Shown piece by piece: positions 11,184 through 23,815 of a stretch of DNA of 64,000 nucleotides; within the stretch, counting starts at the first letter, position 1; each line of letters opens with the position of its first letter. Source of the stretch: Colletotrichum lupini (taxonomy: Eukaryota; Ascomycota; Sordariomycetes; Glomerellales; Glomerellaceae). A program made the position numbers and the translations under genes. Location: contig NC_064678.1 of assembly GCF_023278565.1 (NCBI RefSeq), forward strand, positions 3,410,001 through 3,474,000, given 5' to 3'. A model generated the notes under the pieces. It ran no database searches, had not been told where the DNA came from, and saw only the letters and a program-made list of their open reading frames with translations.

Positions 11184-13539
11184 TCTAGATAGTACTTAAA
11201 TACTATAATAATATTATAGGGCCTAACGGACTTATACTAACGCTATTAGTATTTAAAGTATATTTAAAAACGACCTTAGCCTTATTACCGTTACTAAATA
11301 TAAGCTAACGAGCCTAAGTAATTAAAAAAGTAATACGGGTACTACGTAAAATAAGCGTAAAAAGGTAAGTTAACGAGGTAATTATTATATATAATAGGCC
11401 TAATATAGGGGATAATCTAGATATATTACTAAATTCGGATATATAAGTATAGTACGAAATTACTTAATAATAGGCTAGGCTATATAAGTTAATTTCTATT
11501 AATAAGCGCTCTTATATAGTTACAAAAGATTATAACTAGCTATTTAAAGTATTAATTATAGTAATTAGACCGTATTATATAGATCTTAACGAGGTGATTT
11601 TTAACTTATAAAAAAAAGAAGAGCTAGGGGAAACTATATAACCCGCGGTAGAAGTATAGGAAATTATTTTTAATAAAATTATTATAGTAGTATTAATAGA
11701 CGACGAAGAAGAGGAAATTGCTAAAAAGGTATTAATACTATTAATAAGACGTTATAAAAGACTACGACGGTAAGCCCTAACGTAATAATTTATTATTAAT
11801 AATAAGGTAATTAATACTTTTTATATAGTAAAAAAGAAAGCTAATTTCGAGTTAGTAGTTAAATTACGTAAGGAAAGTATAATTATAACTATTGGAAAGC
11901 TATATAAGGGATTAGATCTTATTAAAGTAGATACTTTTCGTAATCGAGGGGTTTATTAATTTATTTTATATAACTTAGAAAAATATATAAACCTCTATAT
12001 ATTTAAATTACGAATAGTTTATAAAATTAAAAGAAAAGGAATACCTTAGCCGTATAAGAAGTTTAGATATATAATTTAGGGGTACGGCGACGTTAAAAAA
12101 GTAATACTATTTATATAATCGCTTATTATATAGCGCTATAGCTAACGATTAATAATAGTACTAATAGTATTACTACAGAAGAAGGGATATGAGATTTAGA
12201 GCTATAATATTACCTAGGCTTATACCTAATTAGCTATAGGGCTTATAAGGAAAATCCTAGCCTATTTACTAAAGGAAATAGTTAGTAAGTACTTAGAAAG
12301 TACGATTATTAAAGTACTTAAGTTACTATATAAGCTCGTAGAATTAGGTATTTATTAATAAGCTACTTACTACGATTTTTATATTAATTAATTATTAATA
12401 GTTATTTTTATATATAACCTATACTTATTAATTATAGAGTACGAAGGTAACTAATTTAGGATCGTTAAAATATAGACCGACGATATATTAGGCTTATTTA
12501 ATATTAACTTTATAAAAAAAGAGAATAAGGAGCTTTAGAAAGCGGGCTTTATAATAAAGCTAAAAAAGGTCTTTATAATAAATACCCCCTTAGTATTTAA
12601 TAGTAGGATTCTTATAATTAAAAAAGAAATTATTATTTTTTAGTAAAAAGGGTAGGGCGAGAAGATTAACCTCGTTAATCTAAACATAACTAACGTTAAG
12701 AAGTAATATAAGGCTAAGCTCATATAAGGGGTATATATTACGAGTATTTATTAGCCCGAGGTAACTTTTAATTATATTAAAGTAGCGTAGGCTATAAATT
12801 TAATTAAATAAGATATTAAGGTACTTAATAAGCGGCTTAAATAGTAATAAATAAATCTTCATTAAGGTCTCGTTTATTACCTAATCGACTTTATAATTAG
12901 TAAGCTCTACGTCTTTATTAATAGGTTATTTACGAATAATAACGACCTTATTTCGTAATTAGGGTATATTATTATCCTAGTTAATAAGAGTATAAGTAAG
13001 AGTAAATTTATTATATACGGTAATATAATTTACTACTTATTAACTAAAAGTAAGTAAGTAATAAGAAGTATATTAGCATTAGAAGTATATAGTATAATTA
13101 ACGGCGTTAACTTTTCTTATGTAATTTTAATAATACTAAGGAAAATTACTAATTAAATTAGCTTTTTACTTATTTTAACGGTTATTTATACCGATTCTTA
13201 CTCGCTATATAAATACCTCGTTAAATTAGGAATAATAAAAGAAAAGAGGCTTATAATTAATATTATAGCCCTTAGGTAATTATATAAAAGGCGTAAGATA
13301 CTCGAGATCTATTAGATTAATAATAAAAATAACTTCGTAAATACTTTTATAAAAGTAGTATTAAATAAGGGATTAAAGTAATTCGTAAGTAATAAAAAAG
13401 TTATTATATAAATAAAGAGATAGGTTATATAAAAAGAGTAAAGAAAAGGGGGAAAAGGAAACGACTTAGTAAACGGGCCTAAGGTCGAATTATACTTCTA
13501 ACCGTAGTAGTTAAATTAATAAAAAAAAGAGAAAGTTAG

Positions 13540-13744
13540 TATTAAATTAAAAGTCTAATTCGACCGTAGTATATAGCCGACTACGTAGGGGCTAATTAGG
13601 GGCCCTATTTACGATTATTATAGCTAGCTTAACTTATAGTTAGAACTTCTTTTTTATATTTACGACGCAGATATTTATATAATTTAATTAATCTCTTCGT
13701 TAACTACGGTTCGAACTAACTACCCTATAATAGGGATACTAACA
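13540..13744 (+). repeat. 3' LTR of element 1
   Basis: 205 bp, direct repeat of 6017-6221, preceded by a purine tract and ending ACTAACA. It is followed by TAAAT, the probable target duplication. Confidence 0.88.
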
Positions 13745-14426
13745 TAAATGTCTTAGTTCTTCTAAGCTCTTTTAAAAAACACTTAAGCATGTAGCGCTTT
13801 CTCTTACTGTATATCAACAGTCTTAGGTCGAGACAAAGATATCTAGCATGATAAAGAACGACTGTCTCGATGGCTGAACGTCCCGTAGTCGATATGAATG
13901 ATGTCTGTCTATCATGACCATGCACATACAGATATTCATAGCAATACTACTCGATGTTATGTACTAACAGTCTAAACGATGAAACGTTGACTCATGCCTT
14001 CCCGTTTAGGCCATGTATGCTTCGAAGCATGGTGACACTAGGTAACAGCCATCCAAGCCCTTCGTAGCGCAGCTTTGAAGCTGGCCTCCGCCCGTATTTT
14101 GATGCCGCACAAGACAAACTGTATTTGAATGATCTCTATCAACAATCAAAGCAGAAATCGAAGCCTTTGAGCTCTGTCCACTTCTAGGCCTTTTTGTCAG
14201 ACACTATGCCTTCCTTCTTTCACGTCAATGATCTTTTGTCTAGTCCAGCAACGCCCATGCTTTGTTGATAAAAGCCTCTTGAAGGTATGCAAGTCTTGTT
14301 TAGTGATCGCAGCTAAGGAAAAGCACAGTTTACGGCTCAATTCAACTTGACAAAATCTAGGGATGTAAGGATGATGGGCTCATAGGACCTTGCGCCGTGA
14401 TCTAAGAAACATCCTGGGTTTGTTTT
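13745..14426. other. 682-bp spacer of normal composition between the two retrotransposons
   Basis: The AT-rich, CA/TG-depleted texture stops exactly at the LTR ends. The spacer has many CA and TG dinucleotides, so it looks untouched by RIP. Only a short open frame on the minus strand is present and no gene is recognised. Confidence 0.75.
14422..14426. repeat. Target-site duplication, left side of element 2
   Basis: GTTTT, matched exactly by GTTTT at 21838-21842 on the far side of the element. Confidence 0.85.
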
Positions 14427-14628
14427 TATTAGTATCCCTATTACAAGGTAGTTAGTTCGAACCGTAGTTAACGAAGAGATTAATTAAACTATATAAATAT
14501 CTACGTAAGTATAAAAAGGAGGTTTTAATTATAAATTAAGCTAGCTACGATAATTATAAATAAGGCCCTTAATTAGCCCTTATATAGTTAGTTATATACT
14601 ACGGTTAAATTAGACTTTTAATTTAATA
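14427..14628 (-). repeat. 3' LTR of element 2
   Basis: 202 bp, direct repeat of 21636-21837 and inverted repeat of the element 1 LTRs. Its start reads TATTAGTATCC where the parent presumably had TG, a RIP-type change. Confidence 0.88.
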
Positions 14629-17600
14629 CTAACTTTCTCTTTTTTTTATTAATTTAATAATTACGGTTAGAAATATAATTCGACCTCGGGCCCGTTTACT
14701 AAGTTATCTCTTTTTCTTCTTTTTCTTTACTCTTTTTATATAACCTATCCCTCTATTTATATAATAGCTTTTTTATTATTTATAAATTATTCTAATCCCT
14801 TATTTAGTACTATTTTTATAAAAGCGTTTGCGAGGTTATTTTTATTATTAATCTAATAGATCTTAAGTATTTTATACTTTTTATATAATTACTTAAGAGC
14901 TATAATATTAATTATAAGCCTCTTTTCCTTTATTATTCCTAATTTAACGAGGTATTTATATAGCGAGTAAGAATCGGTATAAATAACCGTTAGAATAAGT
15001 AAAAGGCTAATTCGATTAGTAATCTTCTTTAGTATTATTAAAATCGTATAAGAGAGGTTAATATTATTAATTATACTATAAACCTCTAACGCTAATATAC
15101 TTCTTATTACCCGCTTATTTTTAGTTAATAAATAATAAATTATATTACTATATATAATAAATTCGCTCTTATTTATACTCTTATTAACTAGGATAATAAT
15201 ATACTTTAATTATAAAGTAAGGTCGTTATTATTTATAAATAACTTATTAATAAAGACGTAGAGCTTATTAATTATAAAGTCGATTAAGTAATAAACGAGA
15301 CCTCGATTAAGATTTATTTATTATTACTTAAGCCGCTTATTAAGTACTTCGACGTTTTATTTAATTAGATTTATAACTTACGCTACTTTAATATAATTAA
15401 AAGTTACCTTAAGCTAATAAATACTTATAATATATACCCCTTACACGAGCTTAGCCTTATATTACTTCTTAACGTTAGTTATATTTAAATTAACGAGGTT
15501 AATTTTCTTATTTTACCCCTTTTATTAAAAAATAACGGTTTCCCCTTCGATTATAAAAATCCTATTATTAAATACTAAGGGGGTATTTATTATAAGGACC
15601 TCTTTTAGTTTTATTATAAAGCCCGCTTTTTAAAGCTCCTTATTTTCCTTTTTTATAAAGTTAATATTAAATAAGCTTAATATATCGTCGGTCTATATTC
15701 TAACGATTCTAAATTAATCGTTTTCGTACTCCGTAATTAATAAACACGGGTTATATATAAAAGTAATTATTAATAGTTAATTAATATAAAAATCGTAGTA
15801 AGTAGCCTATTAATAAATACCCGATTTTATAAGCTTATATAATAGCTTAAGTACTTTAATAATCGTACTTTCTAAGTACTTACTAACTATTTCCTTTAGT
15901 AAATAGGCTAGGATTTTCTTTATAAGCCCTATAGCCGATTAAGTATAGGCCTAGGTAATATTACGGCTCTAAATCTCGTATCCTTTTTTTTATAATAATA
16001 TTATTAATATTATTATTAATCGTTAGCTATAGCGCTATATAGTAAGTAATTATATAAGTAGCGTCGCCTTTTTAATATTACCGTACCCCTAAATTACGTA
16101 TTTAAACTTCTTATATAGCTAGGGTATTCCTTTCTTTTTAATTTTACGAACTATTTATAATTTAAATATATAGAGGTTTATATATTTTTTTAAATTATAT
16201 AAAATAAATCGATAGACCCCTCGATTATAAAGAGTATCTATTTCGATAAGATCTAATCCCTTATACGGCTTTTTAATAGTTATAATTACGCCTTTTTTAC
16301 GTAATTTAACCACTAGCTCGAAATTAGCTTTCTTTTTTATTATATAAAAAGTATTAATTACCTCGTTATTAGTAATAAATTACTACGTTAGGGCTTATTA
16401 TTATAATCTTTTATAACGTCTCGCTAGTAGTATTAGTACCCTTTTAATAATTTCCTCTTCCTCGTCGTTTATTAGTATTATTATAACGATTTTATTAAAA
16501 ATAATTTCCTATACTTTTACTACGGGTTATATAGTTTCCCCTAGCTCTTCTTCTTTTTATAAGTTAGGAATTACCTCGTTAAGATCTATATAATACGGTT
16601 TAATTACTATAATTAATACTTTAAGTAGCTAGTTATAATCTTTCGTAACTATATAAGAGCGCTCGTTAATAAAAATTAACTTATATAGCCCAGCCTATTA
16701 TTAAATAATTTTATACTATACTCGTATATTTAAATTTAATAATATATCTAGATTATCCTTTATATTAGGCCTATTACGTATAGTAATTACTTCGTTAACT
16801 TATTTTTTTATACTTACCTCGCGCAATACTTATATTATTTTTTTAATTACTTAGGCTCGTTAGCTTATACTTAGTAATAGTAATAAGGCTAAGGTCGTTT
16901 TTAAATATACTTTAAATACTAATAGCGTTAATATAAGTCCGTTAGGCCCTATAGTATCGTTATAGTATTTAAGTACTATTTAAAAGCATTCGTCGTTAGT
17001 AAAATCCAGATTTTCTTTTTTAATAATTCTAAACACCCTTTTTAATTACTAATATGCCCTTTCTATTTTTCTAATATTATAATACGTTTTAACGGGTATA
17101 ACCTTTAGTTATATACCGTAGGCCGTCGTATTATCCCTAAATTTTATTAACTTAAAGCTAATACTAGCGTCGGTTCTAATACCGTTTAGTAATCCTTAGT
17201 ATATATCAATCTAGCTTTTTTATAGGGCTACTTATACTATTTTTATTTATAGATCCCGGAGGAATTGCCCTATTTAAAAAGATATAGCTACGTTAATTAT
17301 ATATAGTACTAACTCATTATTTAAGTAAAAGATATCGATAACGATTCCCTAGTTAAAGTTAAGCTTATTACGTAATTTAAACTTAAATCTACGTAAGCTC
17401 TACGTATTTATTTAGTATTAATAATATATTTTCGTTAACTACTCTAGCGCCCCTATTTCGATATTATTATTACTTAATTACTTTAGGAGGTTATATAGCC
17501 TCGTAATTAATAAGTACCCGAATCTCTAATATAATTTTTTAAGCTTACTTTTTATTAAATAATTAATTAACTTTATATTATTAATAAGCTTTATAAACGT

Positions 17601-20600
17601 ATACCCCTATTATTATTTAATTATCTTAAAGTACTTATTACTAAAGATTCTATTCCTCGTATTATTAAATATAATACTTAGTCGATCTATATTTTTTAAA
17701 TATAAAAGAAATAGGGTATTAATAGGTAAAATATAAAAAGTTATCGTTCTGAAGTACGTTTCTATTTTTATTATACCTAGGGCGACGATTTCCTTACCTA
17801 GGCTAAAACTAATCCTCGTAATACTTATTATTAATATATTAAGTATTATTAGCGCGATCTTTTATAATATTTAGAATTACCCTTTTCTTTTAGTTAATTA
17901 TTATAATACCCTAATATTTAAAATAATCTTATAAAAATCGTTTAGGTTATACTTTTTACTTACGTAAAATACTTATACGAGCTTAGTATTTAAGGGATTT
18001 AAGTAATATAAAAAGGACCCTTCTAGCTACCCCTAGATTTACTTAGTATTATATTCTTTTTTTTTAAATATTAAAAGAAATAGCATCTTCTCTTTAATTA
18101 TTAAGAAAATAGGCTTTAGCCCTATTAGATTTACCTTTTTAACTACTTTTATATTTATTATCTAAGGGACCTTCCCTTATTATTTATAAATAAAAGCTTA
18201 CTTATTAAGAACTTCTATTACCCTTTATTCGTTTAGCTTTATATATCCTTTAAAAACTAATAAAATAAAATAAAAGTAATTAATATTATCGATTTTATTA
18301 TAATCTAATTCGTTAATATAGGGGGTAAGATCTTTTTTATTTTCTAAATTTCTTATAAGGGGTATATACTTTAGGCCGCTACTTTAACTACTATTACTAA
18401 GTTTCGTACCCCTAGATTTATTTTTATATATAATAAAGAATTAATTAAACTAACGAGGGCTAGTTTTACCGTTTATTACTTTTAATTTTTTATATTATTC
18501 GTACGATTTAGTACGCTTTTCTTTAAAGTAATTACTTAATTAATATCTATCCTTTTTATAAATATAATATTACTTTTTCTATTACCCTATTTATAAGTTA
18601 AATCTTTACTTATTTAATAAATCTAAGCCTTTTTATTAATAATTACTATATTTAACCTCTTTTCTTTTTTTATTATACGTTTAATTAACTTAATATTATT
18701 AATAAGGGCCGTTATATATTTAGAAGTAAGTTTAGTACGGCATTCTTACCTTAATATTAAAGCTAGATCTTAGCCTTGAGTAAAGCGTCTCGTAGTATTT
18801 AAGTACTTAATATAAGGTTATTTTTACTTTTAATATATACTAAATTATAATATAAAAATATTTAATTTTTTACTTATTTATCCTCTTATTTAGCTAAGTT
18901 TTTATTAGCTTATTAATTCGATTAATAAGCTTTTTAAAGATCTTTATTTATAATTTACTTTTTATTATCTTAGCTATAAATATAAAAAAAATCGCTCGTA
19001 GCTTAAATAGGAGCTCTAGGTTTTTATTATAAATCTCGAAGTAGTTTCGGATTACGTTAATTATGTTAAGAAAGTCGTTTTAATCGAAATTACGTACCGC
19101 TTTATAATAATAATTAGAGGCTTTATTTATGAGTACGATATTAATTATTAAATAGTATTAGTATTCTTTAATTCCGACTTTTTCGTAGTAACTATAAAAT
19201 ATCGTTAGGGTTTTTTATAAGACCTTATACTTCCCCCTAGAGTATAATTTTTTTTTTAAAAAGATCTTTTTAAAATTTATAAATTGCCTCGTATTTATTA
19301 TTAGATTTTTAGTATTTATATACGATCCTTATGTCGCTTCGTATTATTAGTAATTTTAAGTCGTTTACCTCTTTTTTTATTAGCTGATCGGTACTAAATT
19401 TTATATTAGTAATAATAACGAGTTATAAATCGAAATAAGTAGAATTATTAATTATTATACTTTTAGTATTATATTTTACCTTAGTATATCCTTTTATAAT
19501 AATAAATTTTTATTAGTAATTATAGAGAAGAAATTATAGTCGTTTACCTTTTTTTTAAATTCGTTAAAGCGATTATACGCTTTATTAACTTATACTTAGT
19601 TCTATAGTACGAATTCCTCTTTTATAATTATTACTATTAATATTTTATATAGCTCTTATAATTATAATTGCGCTAATAATACCCCTCGCTTATAAAAGAA
19701 TTTATTAACTACTTTTATAATTCTTAAGCTTATGCTCGCGAACTATTTATTTAGTTAATAGCTAAGGTTATTTATAATTTTATAAAATAAGAGTTACCCC
19801 TATAGCCCCTTTTTCTTATAAACCTTAGTTAAATAGATTAATATTATATTAATTTACTTACCGTTAGGCTAATTTATAATTCTATATATCTACGTTCTTT
19901 AATAATTTAAGTTAATATTTACTTATTTATAAGGGATTAAGATTTTATTTAAGATCGGGTTTTGTCCTCTTTTTCTTTACCCTAACTTATTAAGGGTCGT
20001 GCTCTAGCTTATGCTTATATTAATAATCGCTAGCGTATTTAATTTTAATAAGGATATATTTAATTTGCGCATTGGTTATAATAAATCCGTACTTTTATTA
20101 TTTAACGAATTTATTAAAGTTTAAGAAATTCCCGCTTTTTCTTACTATTTCGCTACTACTCTCGTTTTTATTATTTTTAGTAATTATTACTACTTTTTTA
20201 AATTACTAACTATTATACTTATTAAGATCTTCTTTTTTATTTAGTATAAAAGGGTAGGTTTTAATAGTTCTTTTTTATAATAATAATAATAAACGTTTAT
20301 ATTATTATAAAAAGATATAGTAATTAGTCTCGGGATTTTTATTAATTACCGATTTCCATTATCCTATATATTTTTAGCCTCTTAAGCCTCGTACTCTTTA
20401 TAATTTCTAAATAACTTCTTTTTTTAACTTACCTCCTTTAGGGTAGTATTCTATAAGAATAGTTAAAAATAAATACTAAATAGTTCGTAAAAGAGCTATA
20501 TAAGTTATTAAGAACCGTATAAGCTATTAAATATAATTAATAAAATTAAGCCCTCTTTTTTATAAAATCGTAAATTTTAAAAACTTATTAAAAATACTTA

Positions 20601-21635
20601 CTTATTACTCGTACGTAGTAGGGTTAGATACTTTAAAGATCTTATTTTTTATAGCCTCTTAGTACCCTATTTTATATTTTTTAAATAGTCTTTTTTATAA
20701 TTTAATTATAATTAAGTAATTATCGCTTATTAACGATCCCTTTTATTACTTAGTTAATTTTTTAAAATTAGTAATCTCGTACTAAGAGCTAATATAAAAA
20801 AAAGCCCTTTAGTAGCCCTCTAAAGGATTTTTTTTTTTTTAAATCCTCGTTTTTTTAACCTTTTTTTAAGCTAATAATAACTCTAGCAAGAGGTCGTAGG
20901 ACTACTTTAGGGTAGCTATTTTCTTTTTAAGTTAATTTTTAAGATTTATAATACTCTTAACTCGATATTATTAAGACCTCTAAATCCCCTCTTCCCTTAT
21001 TAAACCGTCCTTTATATTTTATTTTTAAATAATACTTAGGGAGTAATTAAGGGAGCTATAAAGAAGTTATTTAAATCGTAAGCTTAAAGTCGTATTTATA
21101 AAATCTTTATAATAATAGACTTTTTTATATATTATAAATCTCTTAATTTAATAACTTTTATAAGGTTACTTTTATTACTAAATAAGAATATTTATATTTA
21201 AAAATCCCTTTTTTTAATTATATAGTACTTTTTTATATTATATTATTAAGCTCGTTCGTTATATTAATTAATTAAGTAAGTAGTTATTACGTAAGTATTT
21301 TTTTTTATTAATTTAACTAGTTAATTTCTAATTGCGGGCCGGCTATAAAAAAGTCGTTTAGTAAAAAAGCTACTCGGGGTAATAATAAAAGGCTAGTTAC
21401 TTAAATAGTTCCGTTAATTAACGTATTTTAATATAATAAACGTCGACTTCTTATAAATAATAAAGGGCTATAATTACTTAATTCCGTACGGTATTTAAAA
21501 ATCGCTTCCTTTTTTATTTATTTTTATAAAATTAATTAATACGAATCTCTTATCCTATATAATATTAAGAAGTTATTTTTTTATATAATAAAATACCTTA
21601 TTAATCTATAATAATAGAATTTAATTATTAATTAG

Positions 21636-21837
21636 TATTAGTATCTTTATTATAGAGTAGTTAGTTCGAACCGTAGTTAATAAAGAAATTAATTAAATTA
21701 TATAAATATTTACGTAGGTATAAAAAAGAGGTTCTAATTATAAGTTAAGCTAGCTACGATAATTATAAATAGGGCCCCTAATTGGCCCCTGCGTAGTCGG
21801 CCGTATCCTACGGTCGAATTAGACTTCTAATCTAATA
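21636..21837 (-). repeat. 5' LTR of element 2
   Basis: 202 bp, direct repeat of 14427-14628. It ends TCTAATA where the element 1 left LTR implies TCTGACA, again C-to-T and G-to-A changes. Confidence 0.88.
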
Positions 21838-22412
21838 GTTTTTTTATACTTATAAATATTTTAATTAGAACCATTCTGTACAAACGCTTTATTATTTTAG
21901 CAAGTGTATATTTAAAAAGGAACAAACTTCGAGTACATGAGCGGGAAAATAGTAAAGGTCTTGAAAATGAGAACCTCAGATCCAGCGTCGAATTTGGCAA
22001 CCGCGGTTGAATACCCGGAGAGAATGGAAGCCGCGGGAGGCATTGGTGCCTGGGACACGGGCCCCTACTTAGCAGGCACGTGATAGGTCGTTTGCCTGGA
22101 TACCTATGAGAGAGGTGAACTTGTCCGCGCTGAGTAAGCCTAATCTAGGTACCTCTGCGGGTAGCCTCAACTTCGCTTACCTTCTACCTTTTCCCAAGCC
22201 GAGACTTGGGTTTGTTTTTATAAAAACCCACCTTCAATTTTCTCTCACACTCGCCATTGCGCATCTCCCTCGCCATTGCGCATTTCACTCGCGGTAAGTA
22301 TTTTCATCTACATTAAATCATTGAGCACTTGAAATTCATTTACTGAGCTGACAGGATGCAGACAGTGCTACTCTTCAACTTGGACTACTCTTGATACCTA
22401 CCTCACGCGAAC
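21838..22412 (+). promoter_or_regulatory. Promoter and leader of the HNH gene: TATA box, leader intron, 15-bp duplication
   Basis: After the transposon ends (duplication GTTTT at 21838-21842) the composition becomes normal. A TATAAAA box lies at 22219-22225. The 15-mer CTCGCCATTGCGCAT occurs at 22250-22264 and 22269-22283. A leader intron is likely at 22294-22354 (GTAAGT donor, CTGAC branch, ACAG acceptor). All of this is inferred from the sequence without transcript support. Confidence 0.5.
22356..22394 (+). promoter_or_regulatory. Upstream ORF of 12 codons in the HNH gene leader
   Basis: If the leader intron is removed, the first ATG in the transcript opens a 12-codon frame ending in TGA at 22394, 18 nt before the main ATG at 22413. 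Such upstream frames can lower or condition translation of the main frame. The function is inferred only. Confidence 0.4.
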
Positions 22413-23815
22413 ATGGCATCTCAGTCCGGCCTGATTTTGTCGACTGTGCTAAGCAGCGTTGTCGCTCATCCCCTAAGCCAGCAACAGCTGGACGATAGCC
22501 AGTCTGAGCACTCGTTAGCTCTGACAGATCCGGAGGGTTACGCTGATCTCTGGGAATCCTCCGACAAGATGCTTGATTTCTACGGCGCCTTACAATCCGA
22601 CTCAACCGTCGACATCTTGACCACTTTTCGACAAATGCTCTCACATGACGGGGCAATCGCGCTGATGAGTGACATCATGACGATTGGCAGAGATAAATCC
22701 CAGCTGAAGTCATTCTCGCGTTACCTTATCAACACCATTCTCAAACCCAGTAAGTCATTCTTAGTTCCACTTCTAGCAAAGCAACCTCATTCATCAACTC
22801 GGCAATTTGAAACGAAATCGCTTCAGTTGGTTAACTGCCACAACCAACTTGACCAACGATTGCCTTCAATCAAGTCAACTTGAAGCGCCGAGTTGAATTG
22901 ATTGCGATGAGTGCAGAGCTGCTACTATCAGCTCTCAAAGTCTTCATTACATGTCCATACTAATAAATTTTACCTTCAATAGTGAAGCTTGCTGGTGTCG
23001 TAAGATCTAGCGCGTCCTCAACTGCGTCACCTAGTCCCGGTGCTGCGGCATCGATCGCGCAACTCGCGGCTACTGTGCAGCCGTCAGACAGACGCCTGCA
23101 GTCAACTCTCAAATCAATCTGCCTCAAGCGCGATGGTTACCGCTGCACCTTCAGCCATGTAGTCGATCGCGCGAGTTCAGAAAGTCGCCTCGTTGTGCTG
23201 CCTGTTGGCGTCATTGCCACTCCCACTCAACTCTCCCATGTCTTGCCGTTGGCTCTTAGAAAGTTTGACAACGCCAGTCCAGCTGCTAGAGATGCGGTGG
23301 CCGGGGTCTGGTATGCATTGTACCGCTACTTCCCCGAGTTGGAGGGCAAGATTGGTCCCGATAACCTGAACCAATACGAAAACCTAATCACCTTCGAGTC
23401 AACTGTCCACGAGCTCTACGACAGCCACCGGTTGGCATTTGATCCTATTCAGAACCGGGTAAGTCATCTTTGCGAATACCACACGCTGTATATGTTTCGT
23501 TCTTTCTCTGATGGATGTGGCTAGCCCAACGAGTACCGGATCGTTGTGCTGTCAGGATCGCCTCTCCTCAACAAACCCCCGCAAGGCCATCGCGAAATCA
23601 TGACCCTGATCTCCTCAGACAACAGTATTCCGCTCCCTGAGCCTGAGTTCTTCAAGGTTCATCACAGAATCGCGAAAATTCTTGATGTAAGTGGGATTGG
23701 GGCAAGGATTGAGGCAGAGATTGAGGATTCTCAGAGTGACCCTGAGAATCTGAGCCCAGATGGTTCAACCGACCTGGAGTCGATTCTATTCCGGAAGATG
23801 CTGATCAATGTTTAG
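22413..23815 (+). CDS. Fungal HNH-nuclease-domain protein
   Basis: Three exons, 22413..22749, 22983..23458 and 23525..23815. Intron 1 (233 nt) has GTAAGT, a TACTAAT branch and an ATAG acceptor; intron 2 (66 nt) has GTAAGT and CTAG. Together they encode 367 residues. Residues about 155-270 match the layout of fungal HNH_2-type domains: Cys167 and His171 after RDGYR, His198 in LSHVLP, Asn246 in ENL, then His255 and His261 with a following FDP. The usual CxxTG start of this domain is changed here to CTFSH. The acidic C-terminus and the Ser/Ala-rich stretch before the domain are low complexity. Fungi carry many such HNH proteins of unknown role. The protein may be a nuclease or a degenerate relative. 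It lies about 0.6 kb from a silenced retrotransposon. Intron 1 has no stop for about 130 nt in frame, so retention would give a shorter alternative protein. Confidence 0.75.

Larger units (their letters stand above)
6017..13744 (+). mobile_element. RIP-degraded Ty1/copia LTR retrotransposon, element 1 (7.7 kb)
   Basis: Bounded by 205-bp direct LTRs (6017-6221 and 13540-13744) starting TG and ending CA, allowing for RIP changes, with a 5-bp target duplication. A purine tract (AAAAAAAAGAGAAAG, about 13521-13535) sits beside the right LTR, so the coding strand is plus. Reading through the many stops, a reverse-transcriptase-like TDD stretch near 12476-12560 and a copia-type RNase H region near 13090-13360 (TDS-SLY, then KRLxIDIxALR, then a NxFVNTFIK tail) are recognisable. 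The RT-RNase H order at the 3' end is that of Ty1/copia. CA and TG dinucleotides are nearly absent while TA is everywhere, the RIP signature. No frame is intact and the element should be silent. It contains a nested insertion (10015-11167) and lacks about 860 bp present in element 2. Confidence 0.88.
14427..21837 (-). mobile_element. RIP-degraded Ty1/copia LTR retrotransposon, element 2 (7.4 kb)
   Basis: Same family as element 1 but inverted. It is bounded by 202-bp LTRs (14427-14628 and 21636-21837) with a perfect 5-bp target duplication GTTTT. On the minus strand the purine tract, the RNase H region (about 14830-15100) and the reverse-transcriptase TDD stretch (about 15670-15700) mirror element 1. 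RIP is heavy, with stops throughout and almost no CA/TG. Relative to element 1 it lacks the nested insertion but retains about 860 bp at roughly 18570-19432. It is therefore the more complete copy of the family in this window. Confidence 0.88.

Noticed and set aside
13725..13925. 66-codon minus-strand frame in the spacer between retrotransposons
   Set aside because: It starts in spacer DNA and runs into the LTR, with no motif.
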